A stretch of 64,000 nt of DNA from Burkholderiaceae bacterium (GCA_030158675.1 JAOASL010000003.1:124001-188000), one strand, 5' to 3'; positions 1 to 10,963 are shown, numbered from the stretch's first letter. The notes: generated by a model not told the origin, from the sequence alone. Numbers and translations are program-made.

Positions 1-1278
1 TTGCTCGATCGCCTGCACAAGCTGATCGAAACACGATCGCACTATGTTGAGCACGGTGCGATCGTATTCATTGACCTGGATAATTTCAAGACGCTCAATG
101 ACAACCTTGGCCATGAGACCGGTGATCTGTTGCTGAAGGAAGTGGCGCAGCGGCTGCAGGTGGCGGTGCGTAAGAGTGACCTGGTGGCGCGCCTGGGCGG
201 CGATGAATTCGTTGTGCTGCTGGAGAGTGGACATGAACCGCTCGACGCCATCACGCGGAATGTCGAGATGGTGGCCGATAAGATCCTGGCGGCGCTCGAC
301 CGCCCGTACCGTTTGAACGGTAGTGAGCATCACGGCAGCGCATCGATCGGCATCTATGTTTTCGACACCAGCTCCGACACGGTCAGCGAGATGCTCAAGC
401 GCGCCGATCTGGCCATGTACCAGAGCAAGGCTGCCGGCCGCAACAGCATTCGCTTCTTCGAGCCGGAGATGCAGGTGATGCTGTCGCGGCGTGCGAAGCT
501 CGAGGCCAGCTTGCGCGGTGCGCTGCGCAAGGGGGAGTTCTTGCTGCGCTACCAGCCGCAGGTGACCGATTCGGGCGCGCTGCTCGGCTTCGAGGTACTG
601 TTGCGCTGGCATCATCCGGAGCTGGGGCTGCTGGGACCGTCGGATTTCATCAACGTGGCCGAAGAGACCGGCCTGATCGTGCCGATCGGCACCTGGGTGC
701 TGCAGAAGGCCTGTGAACAATTGGTGGCCTGGGCAGGACGTCCTGAGACGGCGAAGCTGCGCTTGTCCGTCAATGTCAGCGCACGTCAGTTCCGCCATCC
801 GATGTTCGTTGAGCATTCGCTGGAAGTTATCCGGCGCACTGGGGTGAACCCGCGCCGGCTGCGCATGGAGTTGACCGAGAGTCTGCTGGTCGACGATATC
901 AACGGCACCATCTACAAGATGAAAATGCTGAAGGCTTGCGGCGTCGGATTTTCACTGGACGATTTCGGTACCGGCTATTCGTCGCTGTCCTACCTGAGGC
1001 GCTTGCCGCTGGATGAATTGAAGATCGATCATTCCTTCTTCCGCAACCGGCTGACGAAAGAGACCGACGCTGCGATCGTCCGTACCATCGTCGTGCTCGC
1101 GCAGAGCCTGAAGCTCGACCTGATCGCCGAAGGGGTCGAGAAGGAGGAGCAGCGCGTTTTCCTGGCGTCGCATGGCTGTCACGCTTATCAGGGCTATCTG
1201 TTCAGCGCTGCGCTCGACGAGGCGGGCCTCGCGGTCTACCTGGCGCAGAAGCTGTCCGTTGAGTCCGCCGGGAGCTGA
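1..1278 (+). CDS. Diguanylate cyclase/phosphodiesterase (GGDEF-EAL), 5' end likely truncated by the window
   Basis: RLGGDEF motif and EAL-domain motifs (FEVLLRW, DDFGTGYSSLSYL, KIDHSF, AEGVE). Confidence 0.93.
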   Translation: MLDRLHKLIETRSHYVEHGAIVFIDLDNFKTLNDNLGHETGDLLLKEVAQRLQVAVRKSDLVARLGGDEFVVLLESGHEPLDAITRNVEMVADKILAALDRPYRLNGSEHHGSASIGIYVFDTSSDTVSEMLKRADLAMYQSKAAGRNSIRFFEPEMQVMLSRRAKLEASLRGALRKGEFLLRYQPQVTDSGALLGFEVLLRWHHPELGLLGPSDFINVAEETGLIVPIGTWVLQKACEQLVAWAGRPETAKLRLSVNVSARQFRHPMFVEHSLEVIRRTGVNPRRLRMELTESLLVDDINGTIYKMKMLKACGVGFSLDDFGTGYSSLSYLRRLPLDELKIDHSFFRNRLTKETDAAIVRTIVVLAQSLKLDLIAEGVEKEEQRVFLASHGCHAYQGYLFSAALDEAGLAVYLAQKLSVESAGS

Positions 1279-1336
1279 GCTAAAGGACCCGGCCGCGTTT
1301 TGCTGACGCAGGCGCTGCGCTGTGTCGCGTGGAAAA

Positions 1337-1362
1337 AAGAAACCCCGTTGCCGGGGTTTCTC
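1337..1362. terminator. Rho-independent terminator between convergent genes
   Basis: GAAACCCCG-TTGC-CGGGGTTTC hairpin flanked by an A tract. Confidence 0.7.
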
Positions 1363-1385
1363 GTTGCAGCAGTCGACGTTTACGA

Positions 1386-3296
1386 TCAACTTGCCGTGGC
1401 GTCGGTCGTGCCCACGCCCGTCAGCGTGGTGGTCGGTGTCACGGTCGTGGTGGTGCCCGGAGTATCGGTGGTGCTGGTCGTTGGCGTCGTGCTGGTCGTT
1501 GGCGTGGTATCGGTCGTCGTTCCGGAGGTCGGTAACGTGCCCGTAGCCGTTCCGGTGGCTGTACCCGTGCTGGTTCCTGTGGTCGGCGTCATATCCGTGG
1601 TCGGTGTCGTGCCCGTAGGACTGCCGGTTGCCGGTGTAGTGCCTGTGGTAGTACCTGTGGTGGTGCCGGTGGTCGTACTCGTCGGCGACGTGGTGGTGGT
1701 TGTGCCGGTGCCGGTGCCTGTTGCTGTTCCCGTAGTCGGCACCGTCGTGCCCGTCGTGGTACCTGTCGTGCTGCCCGTTATCGGCACCGTGCCCGTCGTT
1801 GTGGCGGTCCCCGTTGTCGGTGTGGTGCTGCCGGTGCCGGTGGCTGTGCCGCTCGTAGTACCTGACGCCGGCGTGGTGCCGGTGCCTGTGGCGGCGCCCG
1901 TCGTTGACGTGGCGCTGGTCGGCGCCGTGCGGGTTGTACCGGAGGTTTTCACGATCTGGCCGCGCAGTTCACCTTCAGGAAACGCCGCTGACAGGATCTC
2001 GTAATAGAGATTGCCCGCGGTGAGCGCCGAGGCTTGTGTGGTGCTGAGCGTCGTGCGTACGACCCAGATTCCAGAGCCAGGACTGGTTTCGGTCAGCGAA
2101 GTGACTACCGGACCGACCGCATTCGGCGCCGCCTGCCGCAGGTTGGCGCCAGTACCCGTTATGCCGCTCGAGATGATCACCGATGTGAGCGTGCGCGTGG
2201 TCGGCCGGAACGCGCTGATGGCCGTGGCGGTCGCCGTGCTCGATGTCGGAGGCACGACCAGCGCACCGGACAGCACGTTGGTGTAGAACACCGGACGAAC
2301 GGCGGTGCTGGTGGCGGTGCCGTTGCCCGAGGCGGTGTTCGTGGTGCGCGTGCCGCTGGCGGTGGTGCCGGTAGTTGCGGTACCGGTGCTGCCGGTGCCG
2401 GTCGTGCCCGTCGCACTACTACTGCTCGGGGCAGATCCGCCGGTTGCTGCGGGCGTAGCGGTCGTAGCAGTACCGGTTGGGCTCGTGCCGGTTGTACCGG
2501 TCGCTGTACCAGTACCCGTACCTGTACCCGTGGCGCTGGTGCCCGTTGTGCTCGTCCCGGCGCCGCCTGCGGTTTCGCCGCCGGTGCCGGACGCGCCCGC
2601 CGAGGTACTGGTCGCGTCGGTGCCAGTGGTTGCGCCGGTGGTGCCTGTCGCCGTACCTGTCGTGCCGCCAGCGGTGGTGCCCGTCGTACCAGTCGGGGTG
2701 CCCGTTGTCGTACCGGGCGTGGTCGCCTGCGTTCCGGTGGCGCCCGTGCTTGTCGTCGTGGTCGAGGTACTGATCGCGCTGCCGCTCTGTGGCAAGCTGG
2801 CGGTGATCTGCCCGCGGATTTCGCCGTCAGGGAAGGCGGCCGTGTGCACGTTGAAGTAATAATTCCCCGTTTGCAGCTGGGTCAGCTGTTCGGGCGTCAG
2901 CGTGACGCTGGCAGTCCAGACCCCGGTACCGGTACCGGTTTCCGTCAGCGGGAAAACGACCGGACCGGCAACACCGCGTGGTGCCACATGGATGTGGGCC
3001 TCGGTGCCGGGGATGTCCGTGGTGACAATCGAGGCACGCATGAGCCGCGTGCTCGGGTTGACGACCACGACTCCCGTTCCGGTTCCGGTGCTGTTCACGG
3101 GTGGCGTTTCCTGCGCTCCGCTCAGGGTTGCGGAGAATACATTTTGCGGTACGACATTGTTCACCGAGTTCACCTGCGTTATCGATGACGCGTTCGGACT
3201 GATCGGATTATCGTTGCTGCCGCAGCCCGCGATGGCGAACAGTGACAGCGCCGCGATCCACCAAGGGGTGAATAGTCGCGAATAAATGGATTTCAT
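1386..3296 (-). CDS. Putative lipoprotein with two CHRD domains separated and followed by Thr/Gly-rich repeats
   Basis: Lipobox-like FAIAGCG; VFSATLSGAQETPPVNSTGTG...AHIHVAPRG...DGEIRGQI and a second diverged copy; TGTTTGT low complexity. Confidence 0.8.
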   Translation of the reverse strand: MKSIYSRLFTPWWIAALSLFAIAGCGSNDNPISPNASSITQVNSVNNVVPQNVFSATLSGAQETPPVNSTGTGTGVVVVNPSTRLMRASIVTTDIPGTEAHIHVAPRGVAGPVVFPLTETGTGTGVWTASVTLTPEQLTQLQTGNYYFNVHTAAFPDGEIRGQITASLPQSGSAISTSTTTTSTGATGTQATTPGTTTGTPTGTTGTTAGGTTGTATGTTGATTGTDATSTSAGASGTGGETAGGAGTSTTGTSATGTGTGTGTATGTTGTSPTGTATTATPAATGGSAPSSSSATGTTGTGSTGTATTGTTASGTRTTNTASGNGTATSTAVRPVFYTNVLSGALVVPPTSSTATATAISAFRPTTRTLTSVIISSGITGTGANLRQAAPNAVGPVVTSLTETSPGSGIWVVRTTLSTTQASALTAGNLYYEILSAAFPEGELRGQIVKTSGTTRTAPTSATSTTGAATGTGTTPASGTTSGTATGTGSTTPTTGTATTTGTVPITGSTTGTTTGTTVPTTGTATGTGTGTTTTTSPTSTTTGTTTGTTTGTTPATGSPTGTTPTTDMTPTTGTSTGTATGTATGTLPTSGTTTDTTPTTSTTPTTSTTDTPGTTTTVTPTTTLTGVGTTDATAS

Positions 3297-3653
3297 GGCT
3301 CATCCTCTGTTTCAGTAAAACTCCCTGTTATCGATGTGCGCCGCGCTTCTGAGCCGGTTCCGACCGGGGCTGCAAGGTGGCACAACGCGGTGCAACACGG
3401 GCAAGCCTCCAGCGGGAACCGACTCATGGCGCAGTCTGTAGATCGCCATGTCAGGCATGGCGTGGCGAGACGGACGGATAAGCAGCGACCATGCCTGCCT
3501 GCGATTGGCCGCCGCTCGCGTGGCGGCAGCGCGTTGCCAGCGTAAGAACTACCGGGCGCGTGGAAAATTTGGAGCCTGTGTCGTCCGGCGCTTGCCGGCG
3601 TGCCGCCGACACTGGGTTACCATGGCGGCCTTGCAGCAGGAGATCGTTACACC

Positions 3654-4508
3654 ATGGCAGAACCAGAGATTCGCGCCGGCCAGTCCATTGAATTGCTGAA
3701 GGCGCTGCATATCCTCACGCGCGACGGCAAGATGAATCAGGACAGCCGTCGCAAACTGAAGCAGGTCTATCACCTGTTCCAGTTCATCGAGCCGCTGTTG
3801 CGGCAACTTGACGACGGAGGAAAGCCGTTCACGCTGGTTGACCATGGCGCCGGAAAATCCTATCTCGGCTTCATCCTGTATGACCTGTTCTTCAAGGATT
3901 GCGCGAACCATCCGGTCGTTCACGGCATCGAAACGCGTGCGGAGCTGGTCGACCGTTCCCGCGCCCTGGCGCAACAGCTTGGCTTTGGGCGCATGTGCTT
4001 TCATCCGCTGTCGGTGGCGGAATCCATTACGTCAGACCAGCTGCCGCCGGTGGTCGATATCGTCACCGCGCTGCACGCCTGCGATACCGCGACCGACGAT
4101 GCGATCAGCTTCGCGCTGAAAAAGCATGCGCGCTTCATCGTGCTGGTGCCTTGCTGCCAGGCGGAAGTGGCGGCGACCCTGCGTCGCCTGAAAGGCAAGT
4201 CGCTGGCGCGCGATGTCGTCACCGAGATCTGGCGTCATCCTATCCACACGCGCGAATTCGGCAGCCACATGACGAATGTGCTGCGCTGCCTGCAGCTGGA
4301 GGCGCACGGCTATCAGGTGAACGTGACCGAACTGGTCGGCTGGGAGCATTCGATGAAGAACGAGCTGATCATCGCCACCCGCAAGGAGGCACCGCGGCAG
4401 AAGGCGGCGCAGCGTTTGCGTGAAGTGCTGGCGACGCTGGGATTACAGGAAATGGAGGCGCGTTTCTGGCTGCCGGAGCGAGCGGACGGGGGCGCGCCGG
4501 CCGGTTAA
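3654..4508 (+). CDS. SAM-dependent methyltransferase-like protein
   Basis: VDHGAGKSYLGFILYD motif-I-like region; DIVTALHACDTATDDAI; internal ATG at 3654 preferred. Confidence 0.7.
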   Translation: MAEPEIRAGQSIELLKALHILTRDGKMNQDSRRKLKQVYHLFQFIEPLLRQLDDGGKPFTLVDHGAGKSYLGFILYDLFFKDCANHPVVHGIETRAELVDRSRALAQQLGFGRMCFHPLSVAESITSDQLPPVVDIVTALHACDTATDDAISFALKKHARFIVLVPCCQAEVAATLRRLKGKSLARDVVTEIWRHPIHTREFGSHMTNVLRCLQLEAHGYQVNVTELVGWEHSMKNELIIATRKEAPRQKAAQRLREVLATLGLQEMEARFWLPERADGGAPAG

Positions 4509-4963
4509 TGCTGGCCGTCAGGTTGCCGCGCGCGGTGCAAGGCCGTGCTCGGCATCGAATGCGAGGCGATGAAGATTTCGTGCAGGAACAGGCTGAAGCT
4601 GGTGACCAGCAACAGCATGGCGCCGACAAACAGGAAGGCAATCACCGAGCCCAGCCTGAGTGCCAGCACATCATCGGCAAACAATGCCACGACCGCCGCG
4701 CAGACCAACAGCATGCAGGCCGTTGAAATGCCCACCGCACGATGGATCACGTTGGCGCGCCGGCACAAAATGGCCAGCTCGTGCGTGAGCACCGCAAACT
4801 GGACACCGCCAGCCAGTCGTTGCTCCACGATCGTACGGCGGTCGATGATGCGGTCGAGCCGGTTGTTCAACACCCGCAGTTGCAACATCACGCCCAGCAT
4901 CAGAAATGCTGGCGTGATCGATAGGCTGATGATGTTGCTGATGTCGCCGAACAGGGCATTCAT
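4505..4963 (-). CDS. DUF2721-type membrane protein
   Basis: Membrane segments plus LNNRLDRIIDRRTIVEQR pattern. Confidence 0.65.
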   Translation of the reverse strand: MNALFGDISNIISLSITPAFLMLGVMLQLRVLNNRLDRIIDRRTIVEQRLAGGVQFAVLTHELAILCRRANVIHRAVGISTACMLLVCAAVVALFADDVLALRLGSVIAFLFVGAMLLLVTSFSLFLHEIFIASHSMPSTALHRARQPDGQH

Positions 4964-5038
4964 GACGGGAATTCGCTTCAGTCGCTAATGAGGGGCGCTA
5001 ATCGTCAGAATACACAATGGCAGGCCAGGCTGCACGCA

Positions 5039-6121
5039 TCAATCGCTGTTCGCATTGTAGATATCGTCGAAGCGCTCATGGGTCCGGGTGAAGGCGGCCA
5101 ACACTTCGGGGTCAAAATGTCCCGGTATCGTGCGCCCGTCACCGACCATGATGATCTCGCACGCGCGTTCATGCGTGAATGGCGGCTTGTAAGGTCGCAG
5201 CGAACGCAGCGCGTCATACTGGTCGCACAGCATTGTGATGCGCGCTTCGATCGGTATGGTTTCGCCGACGATACCGTGCGGGTAGCCGGTGCCGTCCCAG
5301 CGTTCATGATGATGCAGCGCGATACTGGTGCCCATCTGCACATACGGTGAGCTGCCGTGTCGCAGGATTTGTGCACCCAGCGTGCAATGCGTCTTCATCA
5401 TTGCCCATTCGCTTTCATTGAAACTCCCCGGCTTGAGCAGTACGGCATCGGGGATGCCGATCTTGCCGATGTCGTGCATCGGTGACGCATAAAAAATGCG
5501 ATCGCGGAACTCCGCGTCCATGCCAAGCTGCTCGGCCAGTTCGAGGCAAAAAAAGCTGATTCGTTTGACATGCGAGCCGGTTTCTTCGTCTTTGTACTCG
5601 GCTGCGCGCACCATCGTGTATACCGTGTCGCGATAAGCGTCGGACAGTTGCCGGGTACGTTGCGCCACCTGGCTGGCCAGGTCCTGATTGTGCCGGGCCA
5701 GCTTGTCCTGATAACGCTTCAGTCGCAGCAAATTGCGCACGCGCGTCCACAGCTCTGTCTGGTCGACGGGCTTGTTCAGAAATTCTTCGACGCCGGCCGA
5801 CAATGCCTGTAGGCGCGAGTTCTGGTCCGATAGCGCGGTGAGCATGATGATCGGTATGTTGTGAGTGCGCTCGTCACTCTTCAGCCGGAGAGCGACTTCG
5901 TGCCCGCTCATGCCGGGCATCATGTAGTCGAGCAGGATCAGGTCCGGGAGATTCGACTCGACCAGCGACAGCGCTTCTTCGCCTGATTCGGCAATGAGGA
6001 AATCGAACTGGTCTGTGCCGAGCTGCGCCTGCAACAGGCGCGAATTGCGCTGCTGGTCGTCGACCAAGAGCAGCAGCGGCCGCCGTTCTTCGGCGTGAGG
6101 CAGTTGTTCGCGTGTATTCAT
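5039..6121 (-). CDS. Response regulator with HD-GYP phosphodiesterase domain
   Basis: REC domain ([13 protein letters not shown]) and [10 protein letters not shown]...[11 protein letters not shown]. Confidence 0.93.
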   Translation of the reverse strand: MNTREQLPHAEERRPLLLLVDDQQRNSRLLQAQLGTDQFDFLIAESGEEALSLVESNLPDLILLDYMMPGMSGHEVALRLKSDERTHNIPIIMLTALSDQNSRLQALSAGVEEFLNKPVDQTELWTRVRNLLRLKRYQDKLARHNQDLASQVAQRTRQLSDAYRDTVYTMVRAAEYKDEETGSHVKRISFFCLELAEQLGMDAEFRDRIFYASPMHDIGKIGIPDAVLLKPGSFNESEWAMMKTHCTLGAQILRHGSSPYVQMGTSIALHHHERWDGTGYPHGIVGETIPIEARITMLCDQYDALRSLRPYKPPFTHERACEIIMVGDGRTIPGHFDPEVLAAFTRTHERFDDIYNANSD

Positions 6122-8022
6122 GAGACCTTTTTATTTGCCAGGGGATGCAGGACGGACTCCGGTAGCGCGATCGGGAAAGTTTCGTGGCCTTCGGGATCGC
6201 GCAATGGCAACCAGACAGTGAAGGTGGCGCCGGCCTGAGGTGCGCTATCGACCAGCAGCGCGCCTTGCTGCAGTTCGGTCAGTCGACGCACCATCACCAG
6301 TCCGAGCCCGGTGCCTTCATGCTGGCGGATACGCGATGCGTCGAGCTGGGTGAATGGCTGGAACAAACGGTGCATGTCGATGGCCGAGATGCCATGGCCC
6401 TGATCGCGCACGGAAATTTCGATAAATTCGAGGAAGTCGCTGTCGGGCAAAGGCAGCAGCCGCTGGCTGCGGTCGGAGTCGGCGCCCCAGGCGCTACAGC
6501 TGACGCCGCTGCGCGGTACCAGTCGGAGCGACAGACTAACCTCGCCGCCGTCGTGGCTGAATTTCACCGCGTTCGACAGCAGGTTGATGATGATCTGGCG
6601 TGTCTTGCGCGAGTCCAGCCACACCTGACCGAGCTCCGGCGACAGGCTGTTGCGCAGGCGGATCGCGTGCGCACCAGCCTGTTCGCGCACGATCGCCAGT
6701 GCGCTTGTCACTAGTTCCTCGCAATCGACGACATCGGTTTCGAGTCGCATGTTGCCGGACTCAATGGTCGACAAATCCAGGATGTCATTGATCAGTGCCA
6801 GCAAGTGCCGACCGCTGGCCTGGATGTCGCGCGCGTAGTCCTGCACCTGCTTGCTGACCTGCCCGGCGAAACCGTCGCCGATCAGGCCTGAAAATCCGAT
6901 GATGGCATTCAGCGGCGTTCGCAATTCATGGGACATGGTGGCGAGAAATTCTGTTTTCATTCGCGACGCGGTGGCAATCTGGCGGTTTTTTTCTGCCAGC
7001 AGCACCTCGGCGGCCTTGCGCTCCGAAATGTCGCGCGCGATGGTCGAAAGCGTCACGCTGCCATCCGGGTGATGGTGCGCGATCAGGACTTGCGATATCG
7101 GGATCTCACGGCCGTCCAGGCTCATCATCGCGGTCTCGCCGATCCAGCTTCCGTGAGCGATCGCAGCCGGTATGCCGATGCGCGTGACGATATCCAGCGC
7201 CCACGGCGGATAGACCATCTCGCGCGTAACGGTGTGGGCTGGCCGGTCGCCAAGCTGCAAGGCGTCGCGCGCGGCGCGATTCAAATAAGACACCTTGCCC
7301 GCCGGCGTCGCGGTGGCAATCAGGTCGGGTGTGCTGTCGATCACGGCAACGAGCCGCGCCGTCTCGGCGGCGGCGTCCTTGTTGATCCGCTCGCTTTGGC
7401 GCAGACGCAGGTACAGCAGTGGCAAGGCGATCACGAGCACGACCACGAGCGCGATGAAGCCGAATGCGCTGACATAGGCCCGATCGTTTTCAATCTGCTG
7501 GCGCTGCTTCAGTAGCCGCTGCTCTTCCATGTTCATATCGGCCAGTTGCGCACTGATCTGCCGATCGACCTCGACGCCATCTGCCACGTTGACGCCCGAC
7601 CGGACTCCCGGCAAGGCATCGTCGAGCGCGATATTGTGCTCCAGCAGCGCCACCCGGCGCTCGCAGGATGCACGCAATACGCGTAGCCGTTCGCTCTGCA
7701 AAGCACTATCGGCGAGCTGTATCGTCAGTCGGTCCAGTTCCGTATTGACGGCCGCCATTGCCTGCCGCGACCGTTGCAATTGGCTGGTGTCGCCGCTGAT
7801 CAGGTAACCGCGCTGTTCCGATTCGGCGCGTGCCAGAAATCCGTTCAGTCTTTGCAGGCTCGCAAGCACTTCATGGGTGTGCACGACAAAGCGCGTCGCT
7901 TCGGCAGCCTTCAGGGAAAAGTTCCAGGTCAGCGCGGCCAGTATCAGCAGCACCATGGCCCCGCCAGTAAATGCGGCGAGCGGGTGACCTTTTAAGCGAA
8001 ATTCGGCGGCAGGATGGTTCAA
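6118..8022 (-). CDS. Sensor histidine kinase (CHASE3-like, PAS, HisKA, HATPase)
   Basis: [16 protein letters not shown]-box, [13 protein letters not shown]-box; 4-nt overlap with the HD-GYP regulator. Confidence 0.92.
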   Translation of the reverse strand: MNHPAAEFRLKGHPLAAFTGGAMVLLILAALTWNFSLKAAEATRFVVHTHEVLASLQRLNGFLARAESEQRGYLISGDTSQLQRSRQAMAAVNTELDRLTIQLADSALQSERLRVLRASCERRVALLEHNIALDDALPGVRSGVNVADGVEVDRQISAQLADMNMEEQRLLKQRQQIENDRAYVSAFGFIALVVVLVIALPLLYLRLRQSERINKDAAAETARLVAVIDSTPDLIATATPAGKVSYLNRAARDALQLGDRPAHTVTREMVYPPWALDIVTRIGIPAAIAHGSWIGETAMMSLDGREIPISQVLIAHHHPDGSVTLSTIARDISERKAAEVLLAEKNRQIATASRMKTEFLATMSHELRTPLNAIIGFSGLIGDGFAGQVSKQVQDYARDIQASGRHLLALINDILDLSTIESGNMRLETDVVDCEELVTSALAIVREQAGAHAIRLRNSLSPELGQVWLDSRKTRQIIINLLSNAVKFSHDGGEVSLSLRLVPRSGVSCSAWGADSDRSQRLLPLPDSDFLEFIEISVRDQGHGISAIDMHRLFQPFTQLDASRIRQHEGTGLGLVMVRRLTELQQGALLVDSAPQAGATFTVWLPLRDPEGHETFPIALPESVLHPLANKKVS

Positions 8023-8595
8023 TTAATTTCTACTAAGAAATGAATGTGTCAATTTGTTTGCATCGTTTGACACGGGCTCAGCGTGCGCCTTGTTGATCAC
8101 AATGCTGAGCTTAAGCTGACAATCGCACAGTCATTTGTTATTAGTCAATTTTCTCTCACGAAAGATTTTTATCAGCCTTGAACATGGATCACCAGAGGCC
8201 TCAGGGGTTCCCGTGCGATCAGGTCGCCGGTATGAGATTTTTCATGCCCATGGAGAGGAGACTTTGCCAATCACAAACCGCGCGCGATTCAAGGCTGCCT
8301 ATGATGTGCGTTTTTTCAGCGAACCTATGCTGCATTGCGGCACAATTGCCGGCCAAATAATTCATTTTGTGTTTTCAAAGAAATAGAATAAGTTTCGCTC
8401 TGCTTTGCAGCCGGTCACCGGCAGAGCGACCGTCAAAGTTTTACCAAACAAAAAGATTCAGGGAGATGGTTGAGATGAGATCCGTGATTCCGGTAGTTTC
8501 TGCCGGACAATGTGCGCATCCGCATAGAGCGACAGATGGCGGGCCGGCGCAACGGCAATGCGCGCGTTTGAATCGAACCTGAATCAGGAGTCCAG

Positions 8596-9363
8596 ATGGC
8601 AGACATCATTCTCGAAACCCGCAAGCTGACGCGGGAGTTCAAGGGCTTTGTTGCAGTCAATCAGGTCGACCTGCAAGTGCAGCGAGGCCATATTCATGCG
8701 TTGATTGGCCCTAACGGCGCAGGCAAGACGACCTGCTTTAACCTGCTCACGAAATTTCTTGCGCCGAGCTCCGGACAGATCCTGCTTAATGGCCGCGACA
8801 TCACGATGATGAAGCCGGCGCAGATCGCACGGCTCGGCATTATCCGATCGTTCCAGATTTCAGCAGTATTCCCGCACCTGACGGTTCTGGAGAATGTGCG
8901 CATCGGTCTGCAGCGGCAACTCGGCACCTCGTTCCATTTCTGGAAAAGCCAGCGCACGCTGGAGCAGCTCAACGAGCGTGCGCTGCAATTACTCGACGAG
9001 GTCGGCCTGCGCGAGTTCGCCGATAGTGTCACGGTCGACTTGCCCTATGGCCGCAAGCGCGCGCTGGAGATCGCCACCACGCTGGCGATGGAGCCGGAAC
9101 TGATGCTGCTCGACGAGCCGACCCAGGGCATGGGCCATGAAGATGTGGCGCGTGTGACCGAGCTGATCAAGAAGGTCTCGAAGGGTCGGACCATCCTGAT
9201 GGTCGAGCACAACATGAACGTGGTGGCCGGCATCTGCGATCGCATTTCGGTGCTGCAGCGTGGTGCCATCCTTGCGGAAGGCGACTACCAGACCGTGTCG
9301 CAGAATCCGCAGGTGCTTGAAGCCTACATGGGAAGTGCCACGACGCTGGAAGGAGCGCACTGA
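8596..9363 (+). CDS. Branched-chain-amino-acid-type ABC transporter ATPase (LivG-like)
   Basis: GPNGAGKTTCFNLL Walker A; LLDEPTQGMG; gene order LivG-F-H-M. Confidence 0.9.
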   Translation: MADIILETRKLTREFKGFVAVNQVDLQVQRGHIHALIGPNGAGKTTCFNLLTKFLAPSSGQILLNGRDITMMKPAQIARLGIIRSFQISAVFPHLTVLENVRIGLQRQLGTSFHFWKSQRTLEQLNERALQLLDEVGLREFADSVTVDLPYGRKRALEIATTLAMEPELMLLDEPTQGMGHEDVARVTELIKKVSKGRTILMVEHNMNVVAGICDRISVLQRGAILAEGDYQTVSQNPQVLEAYMGSATTLEGAH

Positions 9364-10064
9364 TGACGAAAGCGCTTGAAATCAAGGGGCTGCACGCCTG
9401 GTACGGCGAATCGCACATCCTGCATGACATGAACATCTCGGTGGAGCAGGGCGAGGTCGTGACTCTGCTCGGTCGCAATGGTGCAGGACGCACGACGACG
9501 CTGCGCGCCATCATGGGTCTGACCGGTCGCCGTACCGGATCGATCAAGATCAACGGCATCGAGGCCATCGGCCTGCCGACGCACCGGATCGCACACATCG
9601 GTGTCGGTTACTGCCCGGAAGAGCGTGCGATCTTCTCGTCGCTGTCTGCCGAAGAAAATCTGATGCTGCCGCCGACGCTGATGCAGGGTGGCATGTCGGT
9701 CGACGAGATTTACCAGATGTTTCCCAACCTGGAAGAGCGACGCCACAGTCAGGGCACGCGTCTTTCCGGCGGCGAACAGCAGATGCTGGCAGTCGCGCGC
9801 ATCCTGCGCACTGGCGCCAAGCTGCTGCTGCTCGACGAGATCTCCGAGGGCCTTGCGCCCGTCATCGTCCAGACGCTCGCGCGCATGATCACGGCGCTGA
9901 AGGCGAAGGGCTACACCATCGTGATGGTCGAGCAGAACTTCCGCTTCGCCGCGCCGCTGGCCGATCGCTTTTATGTCGTCGAGCATGGTCAGATCGTCGA
10001 ACAGTTCGCCGCACCCGAGCTGAACGCAAAGATGCCGGTGTTGAACGAGTTGCTGGGGGTATAA
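9363..10064 (+). CDS. ABC transporter ATPase (LivF-like) with variant Walker A GRNGAGRTT
   Basis: LSGGEQQMLAVARIL signature; LLLLDEISEGLAP. Confidence 0.9.
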   Translation: MTKALEIKGLHAWYGESHILHDMNISVEQGEVVTLLGRNGAGRTTTLRAIMGLTGRRTGSIKINGIEAIGLPTHRIAHIGVGYCPEERAIFSSLSAEENLMLPPTLMQGGMSVDEIYQMFPNLEERRHSQGTRLSGGEQQMLAVARILRTGAKLLLLDEISEGLAPVIVQTLARMITALKAKGYTIVMVEQNFRFAAPLADRFYVVEHGQIVEQFAAPELNAKMPVLNELLGV

Positions 10065-10068
10065 GAAG

Positions 10069-10953
10069 ATGGAAATTTTTGGCATTCCCCTCTCGGCACT
10101 GCTTGGCCAGTTGCTGCTGGGCCTGGTGAACGGTTCGTTCTATGCGATGTTGTCGCTCGGCCTGGCGGTGATCTTCGGCCTGCTGAACGTCATTAATTTT
10201 GCCCACGGCGCGTTGTACATGATGGGTGCGTTCCTCGCATGGATGGGGCTGCAGTATTTCGATATCAGCTATTGGGCGATGCTGCTGATCGCGCCGTTGC
10301 TGGTGGCGGCATTCGGTGTCGTGATCGAAAAAACCATGCTGCGCTGGCTGTACCGCCTCGATCACCTGTACGGTCTGCTGCTGACCTTCGGCATCACGCT
10401 GATGCTCGAAGGCGTGTTCCGCTCGTTCTACGGCGTGTCGGGCCAGCCGTTTTCAGTGCCCGAGCAATTGGCCGGCGCGACCGACCTCGGTTTCATGATT
10501 CTGCCGAACTATCGCGCATGGGTCGTGTTTGCTTCGCTGACGGTATGCCTGGCGACCTGGTACGTGATTGAAAAGACCCGGCTTGGTGCCTACCTGCGCG
10601 CCGGTACCGAGAATCCGAAGATGGTCGAGGCGTTCGGCGTCAACGTGCCTCTGATGGTCACGCTGACCTATGGCTTCGGTGTGGCGCTGGCCGGTTTTGC
10701 CGGCGTGCTGGCCGCGCCCGTACTGCAGGTGTCGCCGCTGATGGGCTCTAACCTGATCGTTACCATTTTTGCGGTGGTCGTGATCGGCGGCATGGGCTCG
10801 ATCCTTGGTTCCATTGTCACTGGCCTCGCACTCGGTGTGATCGAGGGCCTGACCAAGGTCTTCTATCCGGAGTTGTCGTCGACGGTCGTGTTCATCATCA
10901 TGGCGATTGTGCTGCTGGTTCGCCCGGCAGGCCTGTTCGGCCGCGAGAAATAA
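10069..10953 (+). CDS. ABC transporter permease (LivH-like)
   Basis: GLVNGSFYAMLSLGLAVIFGLLNVINFAHGALYMMGA. Confidence 0.92.
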   Translation: MEIFGIPLSALLGQLLLGLVNGSFYAMLSLGLAVIFGLLNVINFAHGALYMMGAFLAWMGLQYFDISYWAMLLIAPLLVAAFGVVIEKTMLRWLYRLDHLYGLLLTFGITLMLEGVFRSFYGVSGQPFSVPEQLAGATDLGFMILPNYRAWVVFASLTVCLATWYVIEKTRLGAYLRAGTENPKMVEAFGVNVPLMVTLTYGFGVALAGFAGVLAAPVLQVSPLMGSNLIVTIFAVVVIGGMGSILGSIVTGLALGVIEGLTKVFYPELSSTVVFIIMAIVLLVRPAGLFGREK

Positions 10954-10963
10954 GGAGTCAGCC

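Noticed and set aside
1300-2004. 234-aa ORF on the + strand (PVVVPVVVPV repeats), and similar 2034-3188 and 2305-2859 ORFs
   Set aside because: Antisense shadows of the Thr/Gly repeat linkers of the CHRD lipoprotein; composition is explained by the repeat DNA.
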